Assembly (NCBI GenBank): GCA_002633005.1
Contig: NMRA01000010.1
Span: forward strand, 64,001 to 128,000
Length of the DNA stretch: 64,000 nucleotides
From: Phoronis australis
Lineage: Eukaryota; Phoronida; Phoronidae
Reading direction: 5' to 3'
Part shown: piece by piece, positions 1 to 11,365 of the stretch
Layout: every line of letters begins with the position of its first letter
Numbering within the stretch: position 1 is the first letter of the stretch
Translations under genes and position numbers: made by a program
The notes under the pieces: generated by a model
The model's database searches: none
Seen by the model: only the letters and a program-made list of their open reading frames with translations
What the model was told of the DNA's origin: nothing

Positions 1-441
1 GATATATACTATAATCAAATTGCTGAGGTTTTAATCAGTCAAGCTTATTGATTATAACCTATAGCCATCCAGAAGCAAACTGTAATAATGTCTTGTTATG
101 AATTACATAACCAAGGAAAGTTGAAATTATCACGGAAATGTAAAGAGTTGTTCAATGCTTGATGGAGTGTACACAATTCGTAAAATCCCTCAGGGCATCC
201 CAGTCCATCCCTCAAAGTCATTATAACTAAATGCCTTGGAATTTGTTGGATTTGCCTTGTATTTTCTTTCAACTTCCTCTCATTTGCGTGTTATCAAAAT
301 TCACGAGAGTGGATGGTGCGGTGGCGCCGTGGGTCGAGGTAAGGATAACATCAGCAAAATCTACTGGTTTATTACTTGGCATATTAGACATCTTCTGAAC
401 ACTCACCAAAATGCGTCAATATTTTAAGCTAGACAGCTTAC

Positions 442-488
442 CGGGATTTTTGAACGGTTCTCCCACCAAGAAACATGATTACAAATTC
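442..488 (-). CDS. Possible small internal exon, minus strand
   Basis: A 47-nt open segment (starting EFVIMFLGGRT) is bounded on the minus strand by an AG and by a strong donor (CCCG/gtaagc). It enters in phase 0, which matches the end of the candidate exon at 1,161-1,288, and leaves two bases over. Being so short, it rests on splice-site quality and phase only. Product not recognised. The gene, if real, continues past the left edge of the window. Confidence 0.25.
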
Positions 489-1160
489 CTCTGATGGGTG
501 CTCTTTCACGATTGCTGTTTTAGACGCAAGTCGATTCAGTAAAACGGGGTCTGGGTAGGGGCGTAACCTCTGGGGGATGTCGGGGGATTGACACACCCCT
601 TCCAATAATTTTCAGTTTAGTGGGACAGAAGCAGAAAAAGTAGGACAACGACAGAAAAATTGGGCAAATAGTTCCATTCAAATATGAAAGACTTCAAGTT
701 TGGAAATTATGCAAAAACTTGTGCCATTTGGACTGTTTTGATTCTTGATATGTTTTTCCTGCATTCCTAATATGGTTTGTATCACTTACATGTAGTTTTG
801 TTGTTCCTTTTTATTCGCAAGAAATGCCAAACCGATGGAAAGCAATATTTAATTTTCATTATTTTGACGCTGAAATACGGTTTCAACTTTGCTTTGATGT
901 GATCAATAAGAAGACAAAAATTCTGACTACAGAGCTACAGAAGGAAGAGCTTAATATCCCGGATGCATTGAAACTAATGAATGTAACTAGTTATCGAACT
1001 CTAGCTACAGATGGTGTCCTTTAATCAACCCATTTGTTGGACTGTCTGACCATACGTTTCCTTACAACACATGAGAATGTTTTTGACTGGGCTTATCATC
1101 GAACAAGATGGTTTCAATAAAATACCTCCAACTGAAAGTAAGTGTAGACTAGAAAATTAC

Positions 1161-1288
1161 TTTTAAATTCTCCATTCTTGTTATTCGTTGACTTATTGTT
1201 TTAATAAAGCTGTCTGCTCCATCTTCGCTTTCATAGAATTTGTAGGACAGGCCTACCAAAATGTTGGGCAAATTAAGCTTGACACTCC
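1161..1288 (-). CDS. Possible internal exon, minus strand
   Basis: An open segment of about 42 codons on the minus strand (includes SYKFYESEDGADSFIKTI) follows a pyrimidine-rich acceptor (ttttgctttag) and ends before gtaatt. It needs one base from the preceding exon and ends in phase 0. The exon-like segment upstream at 1,509-2,256 ends in phase 0, so the two do not join directly and an exon would be missing. No family recognised. Confidence 0.3.
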
Positions 1289-1508
1289 CTAAAGCAAAAG
1301 TACCAGTTTCGCCCCTGGGACTTGGCGGTCTATTTACCATATCGCATGATTTAGTCCTATGAGACAACATTTAGAACTTGATTCAAAATTTTATCTACAT
1401 TATGACTCGACCCGTCGTTATAGATCTACTTTGTACGCCGAAGTGTGTTGTTTAATTCAAATAACAAGCAGGAATCAGTTGCGAACGAACAGCCGATGAA
1501 ATACTCAC

Positions 1509-2256
1509 GACACCAGGTGGCGACCTCTGGGGTGTAGGCACAGTACCAGGTTCGTGGTGTCTTGCCTTTCTAAAACTTCCTCTTCGCCACGGAAAAATCT
1601 TAAGTCGGCCTTCTATCACGCTTATGGATTTTGATCGTCTCTTCGAAAACAGGACAGATTCCTGGGTGCCTTTTGATAGTGTGGCGGATTCATTGACAAA
1701 CGGTTTCGATCGCCTCCTAGCCAACTCAGTGGAAAGACATGGATTTGTGAATGATTTTCCCGCTTGCAAAAATAGCCTGTTTTCCCGATTCCGTAGCGAT
1801 GACGAATCACTCTTTCGGCGATCACCCTTTCTGTCTGGGTGACTGTCATCAGACACGAGCTTCCGAGTGTTCACGTGTGTCCTTGCCGAACGAAAATCCG
1901 GTTCACCAACACTTGTTCGTCGCGATTCAACACCACCCGCTCTCGTGCAGATGGGATAAGCGCCGAGTTTGCTCCGTGTTTTCAATGAGTTTGTTTCAAC
2001 AAAATCATGGACATTGTCAAACGAGGTGCCAGGGTTAAGCCATAATCCAACAAGACTGTATCGTTTGCTCTCAGTATCTGTTGACTGTATAGGAAAACAA
2101 TCGTCTGCTTCAACATCTCTGATTGGAGGACATTCTACCCTAATGGTTACGGGTGATTTTGACGCAATTCCATTCACAAATTCATTTTCCAAACGAGCTT
2201 TAGTCATGGTTCCTATAATGTGTAACACTGTCTTTGCCGATGTCGGTTTTGATACG
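1509..2256 (-). CDS. Large exon of an unidentified minus-strand gene
   Basis: The minus strand is open for 249 codons here, far longer than chance allows at this base composition. It runs from an acceptor (tatttccttaaag) to a consensus donor (GTC/gtgagt). The first in-frame ATG is at 2,207, so the segment could also be a first coding exon. The sequence is rich in Ser, Arg and Lys (for example DRKGDRRKSDSSS) and looks disordered, with no membrane segment or domain I can name. The ORFs on the opposite strand here look like shadows. It probably belongs to the same unit as the other minus-strand exons at 0.4-8.0 kb, but the phases do not all connect. Confidence 0.55.
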
Positions 2257-4119
2257 CTTTAAGGAAATACGTTTACGCCCGTATAAGATTTCATTTCAAA
2301 AAGGAATATAATTAATGTTCAAGAACTTTTCGAAAGCACTAAGCGTCGAAACGGGACAAACTCATTTCTCGACCGTGTGATTTGAAAGACAGTGTTCACT
2401 CTGCAAACGATTTTCACCAGTTGAACGAAGTCTTTAGTTGACAAATTTTCGACACTATGACTTTACGTCGACGAAATATTCCCTACGAGATAAATTTGGC
2501 GGCTCACACTCAAAACATGTTTATGTATGTAACAACATTCGGACACGTTTGGATGACGACATTTCTCCGTCACTAGACATGATTTTCTCACTATGTTAAC
2601 AGGGATCAAATGAACAGATAAGAGTTTTAAAGGCCATGATAAATACTGCTCAGTAAGTATTCCGATATTAAAATGCTTGAAAAAATATTGTCCACCCCAG
2701 TGACCGCGTTATGCTGAATAAACGCTGTGCGATAATGCTTTGAGAGGGTCGAGATTAAATATCGGAATGTTGTGAGTACCTCTTTCCACCTAGTTCCTCC
2801 CACCGATAAGAAAGCCTTGGAAACTTTCTCCCAGTGATTTCAGCTTATATCATGAACATTCCGTTAGAAAAGACGGGAGTCGGCTTTGGCGGTAAACTGG
2901 CTACACAAGCTGGTATAGATATAATTATGTGGCTGCAATGTTCACGATAACGTCGCTTCGAAAACTAACGAGCTCTTTTGGCAAAGTTTCTTTCGACAAA
3001 TAAGAAAAGACGTGTTTGTTGAAAAAAAAACAAAATTTTGTGAAAACTCATAAAACCAGGACTAGTTTCAACTCAAAGCAATTCAAAACTAACCTATAAG
3101 ATAAAAACAATGTATCTTTAAAACAAAATATCGCACAGTTACTGACTTTCTCTGAAGTCAAAATGTCGGTTTCCACAAACAAAAAGTGTGATAATGAGCC
3201 AGACATGTCATTCGCTAAGTAATTCTTGAAAGGAGGCTATGTCAGGGATTTCGTTCGTATGTCGATCACTCATTCGGTCAGTCAGCAAACAGTTTCGCGG
3301 TAGTACAACGCAAACAATCGACAAATGGTATTTGGTTACATTTATTCGTCATCAGAGTGTGGGTGTGCGCCGACGACAATTATACCCATTATATTCTCCG
3401 GGGGGGGGGGTGAGAAAGATTACGACACCAGCTTCATGGCATGTCATAATTTTCGAAATGCTTTGCAGTTACTGTGCTACGTAAATCTGGCTATTACTGT
3501 TTTTAAGTTTGGCATTCAGTTTTGTTTGACTGGTTCCAAAACGTCCAAATGATATCATGCTAAACAAGCGAGCAGTGTTGGGCAATACATCGCCTGTGGA
3601 TGCCAAGAGCACAGTTACGTTAAATTCCGCGCATGTATCGAAATTTGGTGAATATTTTACCATTTGAAAACACACATTTTGTACAATAGAGTGATGGTGG
3701 ACACTGCGATGCCTTGGCGCAAAATGTCATTCACCCGGTGGTTTAAATTTACGGTTATTTTAAAAACCAATTTGACGTCAAAATCGGAATGAAATAAAAA
3801 GACTTAAAAGACGGTTACAGTACATGCTGCTGGAGCAGTGAGTAAAGTCGGGTCTTGCTACATGAACATTGTAATTGACAAGAGGCTATGTTCTACTTTA
3901 GATGAAGTAAATGCAATTTCAAGGAAAATTTATGAAACATTGAAACGGCGCTTCCGTAACAGCGGGTAAAGTTTCGGTTTATTGGATTCTGGCCATAACC
4001 ACACAAGTCTTTTTTAGTGATGGCGTAACAGCCATTATTATGAGGCAATTAAGATCTGACAATAGGAATAGAAATGCACGGTAACGTCAGATATTCAAAA
4101 ATTTTGGCGGGTCTTGGAT
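2257..4119. other. No gene seen; AT-rich spacer
   Basis: No convincing exon on either strand. The ORFs are short and lack paired splice signals. A run of ten G lies near 3,400. Confidence 0.5.
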
Positions 4120-4225
4120 TTATTTCAGTTCAGGTAACCACGGAGGCAATTTAGCACTTGGAATTTTTTTACAGAGCAATGTGCTTGGATTAAACTTTAT
4201 GCTAGCGCAGAGTGAAGCAGAAATA

Positions 4226-4513
4226 TGGTTGACCAGGTCCATAGACCAGTGGTTGACCAGGTCCATAGACCAGTGGTTGACCAGGTCCATAAAGGAGTGG
4301 TTGACCAGGTCCATAGACCAGTGGTTGACCAGGTCTATAGACCAGTGGTTGACCCGGCCCATTGACCGGTGGTTGACCAGGTCCATAGACCAGTGGTTGA
4401 CCAGGTCCATAGACCGGTGGTTGACCATGTCCATAAACCAGTGGTTGACCCGGTCCATAGACCAGTGGTTGACCAGGTCCACAGACCAGTGGTTGACTAG
4501 ATCCATAGACCGG
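4226..4513. repeat. 24-bp minisatellite, 12 units
   Basis: Twelve copies of a 24-bp unit beginning TGGTTGACCAGGTCCATAGA lie end to end with scattered substitutions. Because 24 is divisible by 3, three different frames stay open through the array. On the minus strand they give 8-residue repeats of GPGQPLVY and MDLVNHWS; on the plus strand, SIDQWLTR. The GPGQPLVY frame is open from 4,202 to 4,672, including about 50 non-repeated codons, so it could be an exon. I found no donor that would join it to the neighbouring minus-strand exons. Confidence 0.9.
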
Positions 4514-5160
4514 TAATAACTTTCCAAGTCCATAATATGTTTCGGCGATACGTAAATTTTGCCCAGTTATTATTATTTGATTGGGTCCAAAACGTGAAAA
4601 TGACGTCCTACTAGACAACCAATATGTTTTGTTGACGTTGTCAACCCTAAATAATTCGCAACAAATTTTCAAAATCTTGTCATAACAGTCGAACCGACAA
4701 GCGTCAGTATTACTTGAAGCTAGTTAATCACCAGCTACTGAATGAGCAATAAACGACCACCGCCCGACCACCGCCGCACTGAGAAGTTTTGTTCACGAAA
4801 ATGTTTTTAGCTTTGTAATAATGCATTAACATTTACCAGGAACAGTGATGGGGTGAATTCGTTAAAACGAGAATTGGTTTGGAAGTAAGTGCTAAACAGA
4901 ACTGATCTGGTAAGAGGAAGCGTCGTTTATAGTAATCAGAATGTGTCAGCCACACGATCTGATGTGTGAAACTTTGCTGTGATAGGTGGCAACAAGGAGG
5001 ACTCGTAACTCGGCAGGTATTGGCAGAAAACTAACCGATAACCCGCCATGACAACACTATGTCAAGTCGTAATGTGTCAAAACATAACCGATATCGCGCT
5101 TACACGATACCCAAGTCTTAAACGTCGATAACGGCAAATTAGTTTCATACAGAGTTTCAT
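4514..5160. other. No gene seen
   Basis: AT-rich sequence between two simple repeats; nothing supported. Confidence 0.5.
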
Positions 5161-5166
5161 GCTACC

Positions 5167-5167
<1 letters not shown>

Positions 5168-5207
<40 letters not shown>

Positions 5208-5262
5208 GTGCGTGTGTGCGTGTGTGCGTGTGTGCGTGTGTGCGTGCGTGCGCGTGTGTGCA
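5168..5262. repeat. TG / TGTGTGCG microsatellite
   Basis: A run of TG dinucleotides grades into repeated TGTGTGCG octamers, about 95 bp in all. Confidence 0.95.
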
Positions 5263-5792
5263 ACATCAATGTAGGTGTAGATGAAAACAAGCCATGTCAA
5301 TCATGAATTGTAATGTCGACGCTTACGATAATTATAGCAGAAAGTTAGTCACAAATACCATGCTACGTTCTTGTACGAACAAAGTCTTCTCGGTGATGAA
5401 TGGCATAGATTTCTAATGTTTTAAATGACTTATATGCTGCTTTTCATAATCCTTACAATAATGATGTTACAAAAATTGGGGCTTTTCACTTGTTTTTGGA
5501 GAAAATTGAAGACTGCATAAAACAAAAATGGAAAGACTACAAAAACTCGCTGAAAACTGCGATACTGGTTCAAAGATTTTTTTTGATGTTATCAAAAATT
5601 GTAGAGTTTATTGATACTATCAATTTGCTACGAACGTGCATTTTCAAATTTGCTATACTTTATAATTATTAATGTTTTACCCAATCAATGACAGACTGCT
5701 TTGAAGTCTACATTTAACTGTACACAATTTCTTATCTCAGGAGGTCAAATCCCCAAAATAAAACATGAATTTTTTGCTCTACTTTAGTATAA

Positions 5793-5984
5793 ACCTTAGC
5801 TATCCGTCTATTGTTGTGTACTAGACTGCATTATAGTTTACCTTAGCTATCCGTCTATTGTTGTGTACTAGACTGCATTATAGTTTACCTAAGCTATCCG
5901 TCTATTGTTGTGTACTAGACTGCATTATAGTTTACCTTAGCTATCCGTCTATTGTTGTGTACTAGACTGCATTCATTATAGTTT
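5793..5984. repeat. 47-bp tandem repeat, 4 units
   Basis: Four nearly identical 47-bp units, each starting ACCTTAGCTATCCGTC, at 5,793, 5,840, 5,887 and 5,934. The last carries a small insertion. No coding content. Confidence 0.9.
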
Positions 5985-6302
5985 AAGTGGAACAACATCT
6001 AACCCAAGTATGATAACCCCAGAATTTTAAACTGATTAAAGCAACAAGTTCGAGTTCGAATATTAACTTAAGATCATCAAATGCTAACTTGGACTGGAAA
6101 CTTGACAACAAAAAACATTTCCATGAGTATGTTAAGCTTGTACAAGAGTTTTGTAGAAGTCATCGTGGAACTTAAAAGTAATTTGTAGTTCGAGTTCGGA
6201 GATCAGAGTGTGCGCCCAGCTGAACAGTAATCAGAATGAGAAGAAAACATTGTTTCGCCATTTTTTTGCGTTGAGAATTTCCGAGTATCACGCAAAACTC
6301 AC

Positions 6303-6557
6303 CTTCCAAACATACACCCGTTCCTTTCTGACTATTTCGGGAATACAGTTGAGATTCCTGTTTAGTGTGCATGTCGACTTTTCCCTCTGTGCTTTTTTAT
6401 ACGGTGATGAGAGTATTGGTAACCTCAACATGACGTCCTCTAATGGCGCAACATCAGTCACTTTGATTTGTATTTTATGCAGCTGGGGAAAACGACTCAT
6501 TACGCCAAGGGCCATTTTAGAAGCCTTTGGAGATGATACATGCTCCACGAAATTCAT
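6303..6557 (-). CDS. Candidate exon, minus strand (85 codons)
   Basis: The minus strand is open for 85 codons from an ATG at 6,557 (MNFVEHVSSPKASKM) to a consensus donor (TTTGGAAG/gtgagttt), ending in phase 0. A preceding AG would allow it to follow the exon at 7,523-7,682, which also ends in phase 0, but the pyrimidine tract is poor, so the ATG may instead be a real start. Basic and hydrophobic residues are mixed; no domain recognised. The plus-strand ORF over the same bases looks like a shadow. Confidence 0.45.
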
Positions 6558-7522
6558 CTTTTTTCCTCTCGATCACGTCATATTTTAACTCCCGCTTTAA
6601 ATTGACAATTTTTCTCTGAGTCGAATTCACAAGTTTTAACGAACGCACATTTATCGCCTTCTCAATGGTTGCATGCTGCTTTGTCAACCACGATTATAGC
6701 TTGGTGTTCAATCTGTGACATCTTCAATTAATTTCCTGTTGTCTCTTTTAGTATTCACAGTTCATGGTGTTAAATTATTGGTGCGTCCTTTTTCTGAGCG
6801 AGTATCCACCAGCACGTAGGATTTCGTTAGATTTACGTGCCAGAACATCTTCATTTAATTTCCTGTTCACGGTTTAAGAACTCATGTTTCTTGGTGCTAA
6901 ATTATGAGAGCGCCTTTTTACTGAGGCAAAATCCATGTATATTTCCGGTAGCTTTACGTACATGTCTCTCGAGTTCAAGAGCGAAAACAGTTTCCTAATT
7001 ATATTTTTCAGCCTCGAAGATTCTTGAGAGAAATACATAATTCCTTACACTGACAAGAGACAGAGAAAGGCCAATTTTAAAACTCATTCATCATGAAAGG
7101 TATATTGTTGTTATTACAGCTCTCGAATCACAATCATCATTTGTATGCGCATGGCACCGAAAAGCTGTTCAAGTGCGATACCCAATATTTGTGTGGTTTA
7201 AAATAATTCCTGTGGCATCTACTACATGTACATAGGACAAAGCTTCCGAGTATAATTGAAATTGTTCTTTCTTCCTGAAAGAAGGATAATTATTCGCAAC
7301 AAGCAGACCAACCATCCAGCTCGGAGGGCAGCGAGCCAGTCAAACGAAGGACAAATATTCAGAATACACTTATTACTCTCGTTTTCGTCGTGGCTTGCAC
7401 GATATTTGCTAAGGAACCTGGCTTGCATAATTGAACGTGGAAGAGTTCACCTCCCATGGTTGCTTAATTGGAATAATGACTTTAAAACAATTGCAGACAG
7501 ATATGAACAAGACCTTTCTTAC

Positions 7523-7682
7523 ACTGAATTCCTCAGATTTTGATGGATGTTTCTGTGTTCTCGTTAACGCTACTTTAGCTTTAAGGCGAGTTCTCGAGAG
7601 CTTTGTTGCCAGTTGCTTGGCCTTAATGGTACCGTCAGCGACCTCTAGTGTGGAGGGGGTAACGACTCGCCTCTTCTGTAGT
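7523..7682 (-). CDS. Exon 2 of an unidentified minus-strand gene
   Basis: A strong acceptor on the minus strand (tttcttttttcag) opens a 160-nt exon that ends at a consensus donor (AGT/gtaagaaa). The translation is very basic (VADGTIKAKQLATKLSRTRL). It takes two bases from the preceding exon, exactly what the exon at 7,915-8,015 leaves, and ends in phase 0. The joined 87 residues have no signal peptide or membrane segment, and I do not recognise the family. The basic character would suit a nucleic-acid or microtubule partner, but that is speculation. Confidence 0.55.
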
Positions 7683-7914
7683 CTGAAAAAAGAAAGACAC
7701 TCCAAGTAAAAGTTTGAGCGGCCTGCAGAAGCGTACAGGACTTTCTCTGACAATTCGTTATTACGCAGAGCCACAAATGGTCGCACTCAACTGCACACTT
7801 TGTGACATTACCCCATCATCCTCGTACTTGTCCTTGTGTTTGTCCTCGTGGTAATAGTCGTCGAGGTTACATGACCTTCCAGAAAGCATTTGCGGAATAA
7901 TATAGTGATTTTAC

Positions 7915-8015
7915 CGCATATTTGCAGTAATGAGGAACCTTGGACGATTTTGCTCACACGAGGGCACAGTAGCCAAGAGCGATTTTGGCTGGCCGGAGTT
8001 CGCGTCAGCCGCCAT
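7915..8015 (-). CDS. First coding exon of an unidentified minus-strand gene
   Basis: On the minus strand an ATG in a GC-rich start context (ATGGCGGCTGAC) opens 33 codons (MAADANSGQPKSLLATV...) ending at ATGCG/gtaaaa with two bases over. The next exon at 7,523-7,682 supplies the third base, so the reading frame continues. The ATGGCGGC start resembles the YY1-type motif often seen over start codons of housekeeping promoters in animals. Transcription runs leftwards, away from CNBD2. Product unknown. Confidence 0.55.
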
Positions 8016-8120
8016 GATGAACAGTAAGGATACAGCGTGAACTCGGTTCTGCTCCAAAGTGAAGGTGAGAATTAGTTCCCGTGTCACATCCCTAGGTTAA
8101 TGGGAGTATGTCATAGTTCA
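8016..8120 (-). promoter_or_regulatory. Probable promoter and 5' UTR of the leftward gene
   Basis: This is the sequence immediately upstream of the minus-strand ATG at 8,015. Position and the YY1-like start context are the only evidence; no TATA box is obvious. Confidence 0.25.
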
Positions 8121-8597
8121 CTCCTTATTAATTACTGCACTATAAATTCGAGTGGTTGGATGGCAAAGCCAAGTGCGTGCTGCCGCCACAGCTCGCCCCA
8201 GCATACCTATCAGCACTGTCTGCATAAATTGCTTTTGTGAAAGAACGTTAAACTGGTTGAACATATCGCAATCTCCTAACACCTACGCTTCACACATTTT
8301 AAACTTTAAGTTACCATCGGGATTTTGTTCACGATGTTACTTTTTTGCTTTGATTTCAGAATGTTGTAGAGAAACACAATGACTTATCATTTTTCAGTTC
8401 ATTTCATTTTCTATTAGAGGGGAAGTATGTTAGCAGCACAGAGAGCGGCCTCTATTTGTACACTGACAGATCCCGGATGTTACACACTGTTTCATTAAAG
8501 ACACAGCTATACGTACCCCATTGTTGAATGATGGTGTTATAATAAAGTACTGTAATTCTTCATATGATTGTAAACTTTATCTGAACCAGTCAGGGCC

Positions 8598-9600
8598 TGG
8601 GCTCAGTCTAGCTTAACCAGTACAAACATTTGTATTTTTGCTCCATTTTTAGATTATAACCGAATTTGAAATGAGTAGACATGTCCTTAATTTGCGGTAC
8701 TTGGATATTAAATTTCAGTGTGGTAGAGACATTACTCAAAATTTCAGCCACTAATTTTCTGTGATGTGGATCAACAAAATATTGAAATGATGGCACTGAG
8801 ATAAGTAGACTTCTCAATTCCTTTCTCTAGCAAACTGTGGGAATTATTTTCTTGACTCCATTCATTTGGTAGAAATATAATGACTGATTTAATGGTGACA
8901 ATAGGTGCATATTGTTCCCACCAGCATAAAATCTAATTTTTGACATTCTGTAAAGTTCCTGAAGATAGGACATATGATAAACACGGGTTCGTTTCATTGA
9001 CTATAAAATATCAATGGAAATAAACTTCATCATCAATATCCATTGACCACATTGACTCAAAAGAACATTTATTCCTTGCATAACAGCTGATTTTACGGTA
9101 CATGCATACATGTGTTTCCTCTCCGTTGCAAAAAATAATATCGAGTAATTGAGTACCTCTTCAATTTGTTGGTTTTCGGTGGGGGTTCGTGCTGATCAAG
9201 GCATAAACTAACTCCGATGCCATGCACAAGCAGCCTTTATGAATCATTGGGCAAAAAGGTACGCGTTGTACTAAATTCAAAGGAAGTTGAAGGATGGTGC
9301 CAAAGATATTCTAGCAAATCTTTGGTCTTCAAAAGTTACTTTTCTTAGAGCAAGCCCAGCCGTTGGATTAATAGTCTCTGTCAGTGTCAAAGAACCAAAT
9401 TTGAAAAGATATTATCGGTTTTACTGTTGGAAAATACATTTTGAGGATCATTGGTGATTGTGATAGAGTTATTGTAAGTATTTGTTTTGACCTGATCTAC
9501 CGCACAGCACAGCAGAATTCGATGTTTTTGTGGTATTTTTACAAATCGGGAATTCTCGCTGTATTGTTTACTATACATTCTTTGAATTCAAGATTGGTGT
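8598..9600 (-). pseudogene. Decayed coding-like sequence, minus strand
   Basis: Stretches that read like protein occur on the minus strand in shifting frames. They include a segment at 8,608-8,817 containing VPSFQYFVDPHHRKLVAEI and another at 9,387-9,578. Stops and frame changes separate them and no clean splice sites explain the breaks. The pattern suggests an old gene copy or transposon ORF, but I cannot name the family and part of it may be chance. Confidence 0.25.
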
Positions 9601-9775
9601 CTTAACCATATAAATTGCTTAAACTACCTTGTTACTCAGTGCGTCACGGTATGATTCCACAATTTTTCAAAATATTTTCTGGAGTTATGATGCAAATCTT
9701 GAACACAGAAAAATGTTAATTTGGTGCTACAAACATGGAAAACACGTGTAAACATTTCTCTTGTCTGCCATATTG

Positions 9776-10137
9776 TGCCCTAAGACTACCATCAGCCGAT
9801 ATATGTAAAACCAATGTGATCATTTAGTTCATTGGTAGAACTGGTACCGAGAACACTTGTAACTTGCCGAAAAGTCACTTGCCAACAAATTCGATAAATA
9901 GTAAATAACGTAGAAAATAAATCTGAAACTAAAAGAGCCGATCCAGATCCTCTAAAGGACACACTTGTGTGTCGAATAAATACACGTAAATAAAACAACA
10001 AAAATGGATCACTGAAATTTTCGGATATAATAACAGAAATAGAAATAAAGTAAAATAAAACACGATATGACAAATGACATCTGATATTTGGCGTAATGAA
10101 CATGATAAAATTGTTGCGAAAAAGGTAACTTAAGTTT
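9776..10137 (-). mobile_element. Probable 3' part of the adjacent retroelement fragment
   Basis: AT-rich sequence directly downstream, on the minus strand, of the GIY-YIG coding remnant. A long hydrophobic ORF here (9,792-10,103) is more likely untranslated retroelement tail than a protein. Assigned by position only. Confidence 0.3.
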
Positions 10138-10420
10138 TTTAAGAAGTCTTTATGTTTAATCCATTGGGTTCAAGTGTGTTAAGCTTATCTATCCAAAATT
10201 GTTCTCTTTTGAGTCTATGAGGGGTACTGAGATATTGGAGTTTCTCTATTATTTGTACAGAAAGATCTTGTAGATTATGTTTTTAGGAACTGAAATGATT
10301 ACTTATAGTATCAGAAATGTTTTTATGTATTATGTTAAATCTGTGATTGCTAAACCAAGTTTGTAGATTATGTGGAGCGCCTGTGAGTTGTCATTGGAAG
10401 GAAATTTTGTGTGATGCTAA
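10138..10420 (-). mobile_element. Penelope-like GIY-YIG endonuclease remnant
   Basis: Minus-strand translation ends with REQFWIDKLNTLEPNGLN followed by a few residues and a stop. This is the characteristic end of the GIY-YIG endonuclease domain of Penelope-like retroelements (a pattern recalled, not searched). Upstream, in broken frames, are matching pieces such as FSNHRFNIIHKNISDTISNH. At least one stop interrupts the reading frame and no reverse transcriptase remains, so it is a dead fragment. A GIY-YIG domain from another retroelement type is the alternative. Confidence 0.6.
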
Positions 10421-11230
10421 AGTTGTGTAGATACTAACTACAAGTATAGTCTGGAATTACATGTTGAGAGGCGGTGGGTGAAGAGCGCCCTCAATGTTCA
10501 GTCAATGAAACAACGCAGGATATAAAATGTCAGTACACGGTTGGACTAGAGATTCCAGAGCTCAACCGAACATCGCTGTAAGGATGTTTTTGACGATGCT
10601 TAATAATTTCTTTCTAAGGACTGCATTTCCTAAGATAAAGTAAACGTGGTGCATTACTTCAATAGAAAGCGTACGGTTGTGTAGGTTTTCTGATTTTACC
10701 AAATGGCTGGCATTGAAGCCAAGTTTGAAGCGTGCCCCCAAAGCGAGTTCGCCAACACGTTACCGGGGCTCAGGGTACAGTGCGCCCCTCAGGTGTGCAG
10801 TAAAAATACATACTGCGCCATCTATTTTGTATAAGATGAAGCGCAGCAGCGTTCAGCGGTTGCTTGAGACCATGAAGCACCAAAACGAACCATAGAGGCC
10901 GCTACGCTTGTTGTACGAAACACTGCAGCAACGACGTACTGTATGATCAAGCGTTCAGCTCAATACAAGAATAAATTACATAGTCGAGAAGTGTGCAATC
11001 AAATACCCTCAATACATTAGAAACGCACAAACAAACTTGGTTACAAAGGCAAAGAAAATAGCCGAAAATAACACGTATAATAATCAACATTTATGACCAC
11101 AATGGCGCTTTGTAACTGTAACATAATTTCTCTTTAATCCGCCTCTGTATTCAGTCCATTGTAAATGTCTAAGAGCAACTTTGAATGAAAAGAAAACATG
11201 AAAATACACCGCTCTAAACACTCTTTACAG

Positions 11231-11365
11231 GCGATGAATATTCACAAAGGAAAGCTGCCGCCCGATAACTTGGAGCATGATAGACGGCTACTTTCTAAAC
11301 CTAAATTCACTTTACCACAGAGTGGAACTAAGCAGTTAGCATACCTGAAAGATTGGGACAGAAAG
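11231..11365 (+). CDS. CNBD2: CNBD2 candidate 5' exon
   Basis: A 45-codon exon between ctctttacag and AAG/gtaagg, phase 0 at both ends. It contains an ATG at 11,234 (MNIHKGKLPPDNL). The next exon can be entered in phase 0 at 13,101, after the cag of the ATGCAG at 13,095, so joining keeps the frame. It may hold the true start codon. The alternative is that it belongs to another transcript and CNBD2 starts at 13,095. Confidence 0.55.

Noticed and set aside
1622-2262. Several plus- and minus-strand ORFs of 70-100 codons.
   Set aside because: Shadows of the 249-codon minus-strand exon.
8014-8024. Plus-strand GCCGCCATGATGAACA followed by gtaagg, looking like a tiny first coding exon for CNBD2.
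   Set aside because: It overlaps the minus-strand ATGGCGGC start, leaves one base over, and does not match the phase of the 11,231 exon.
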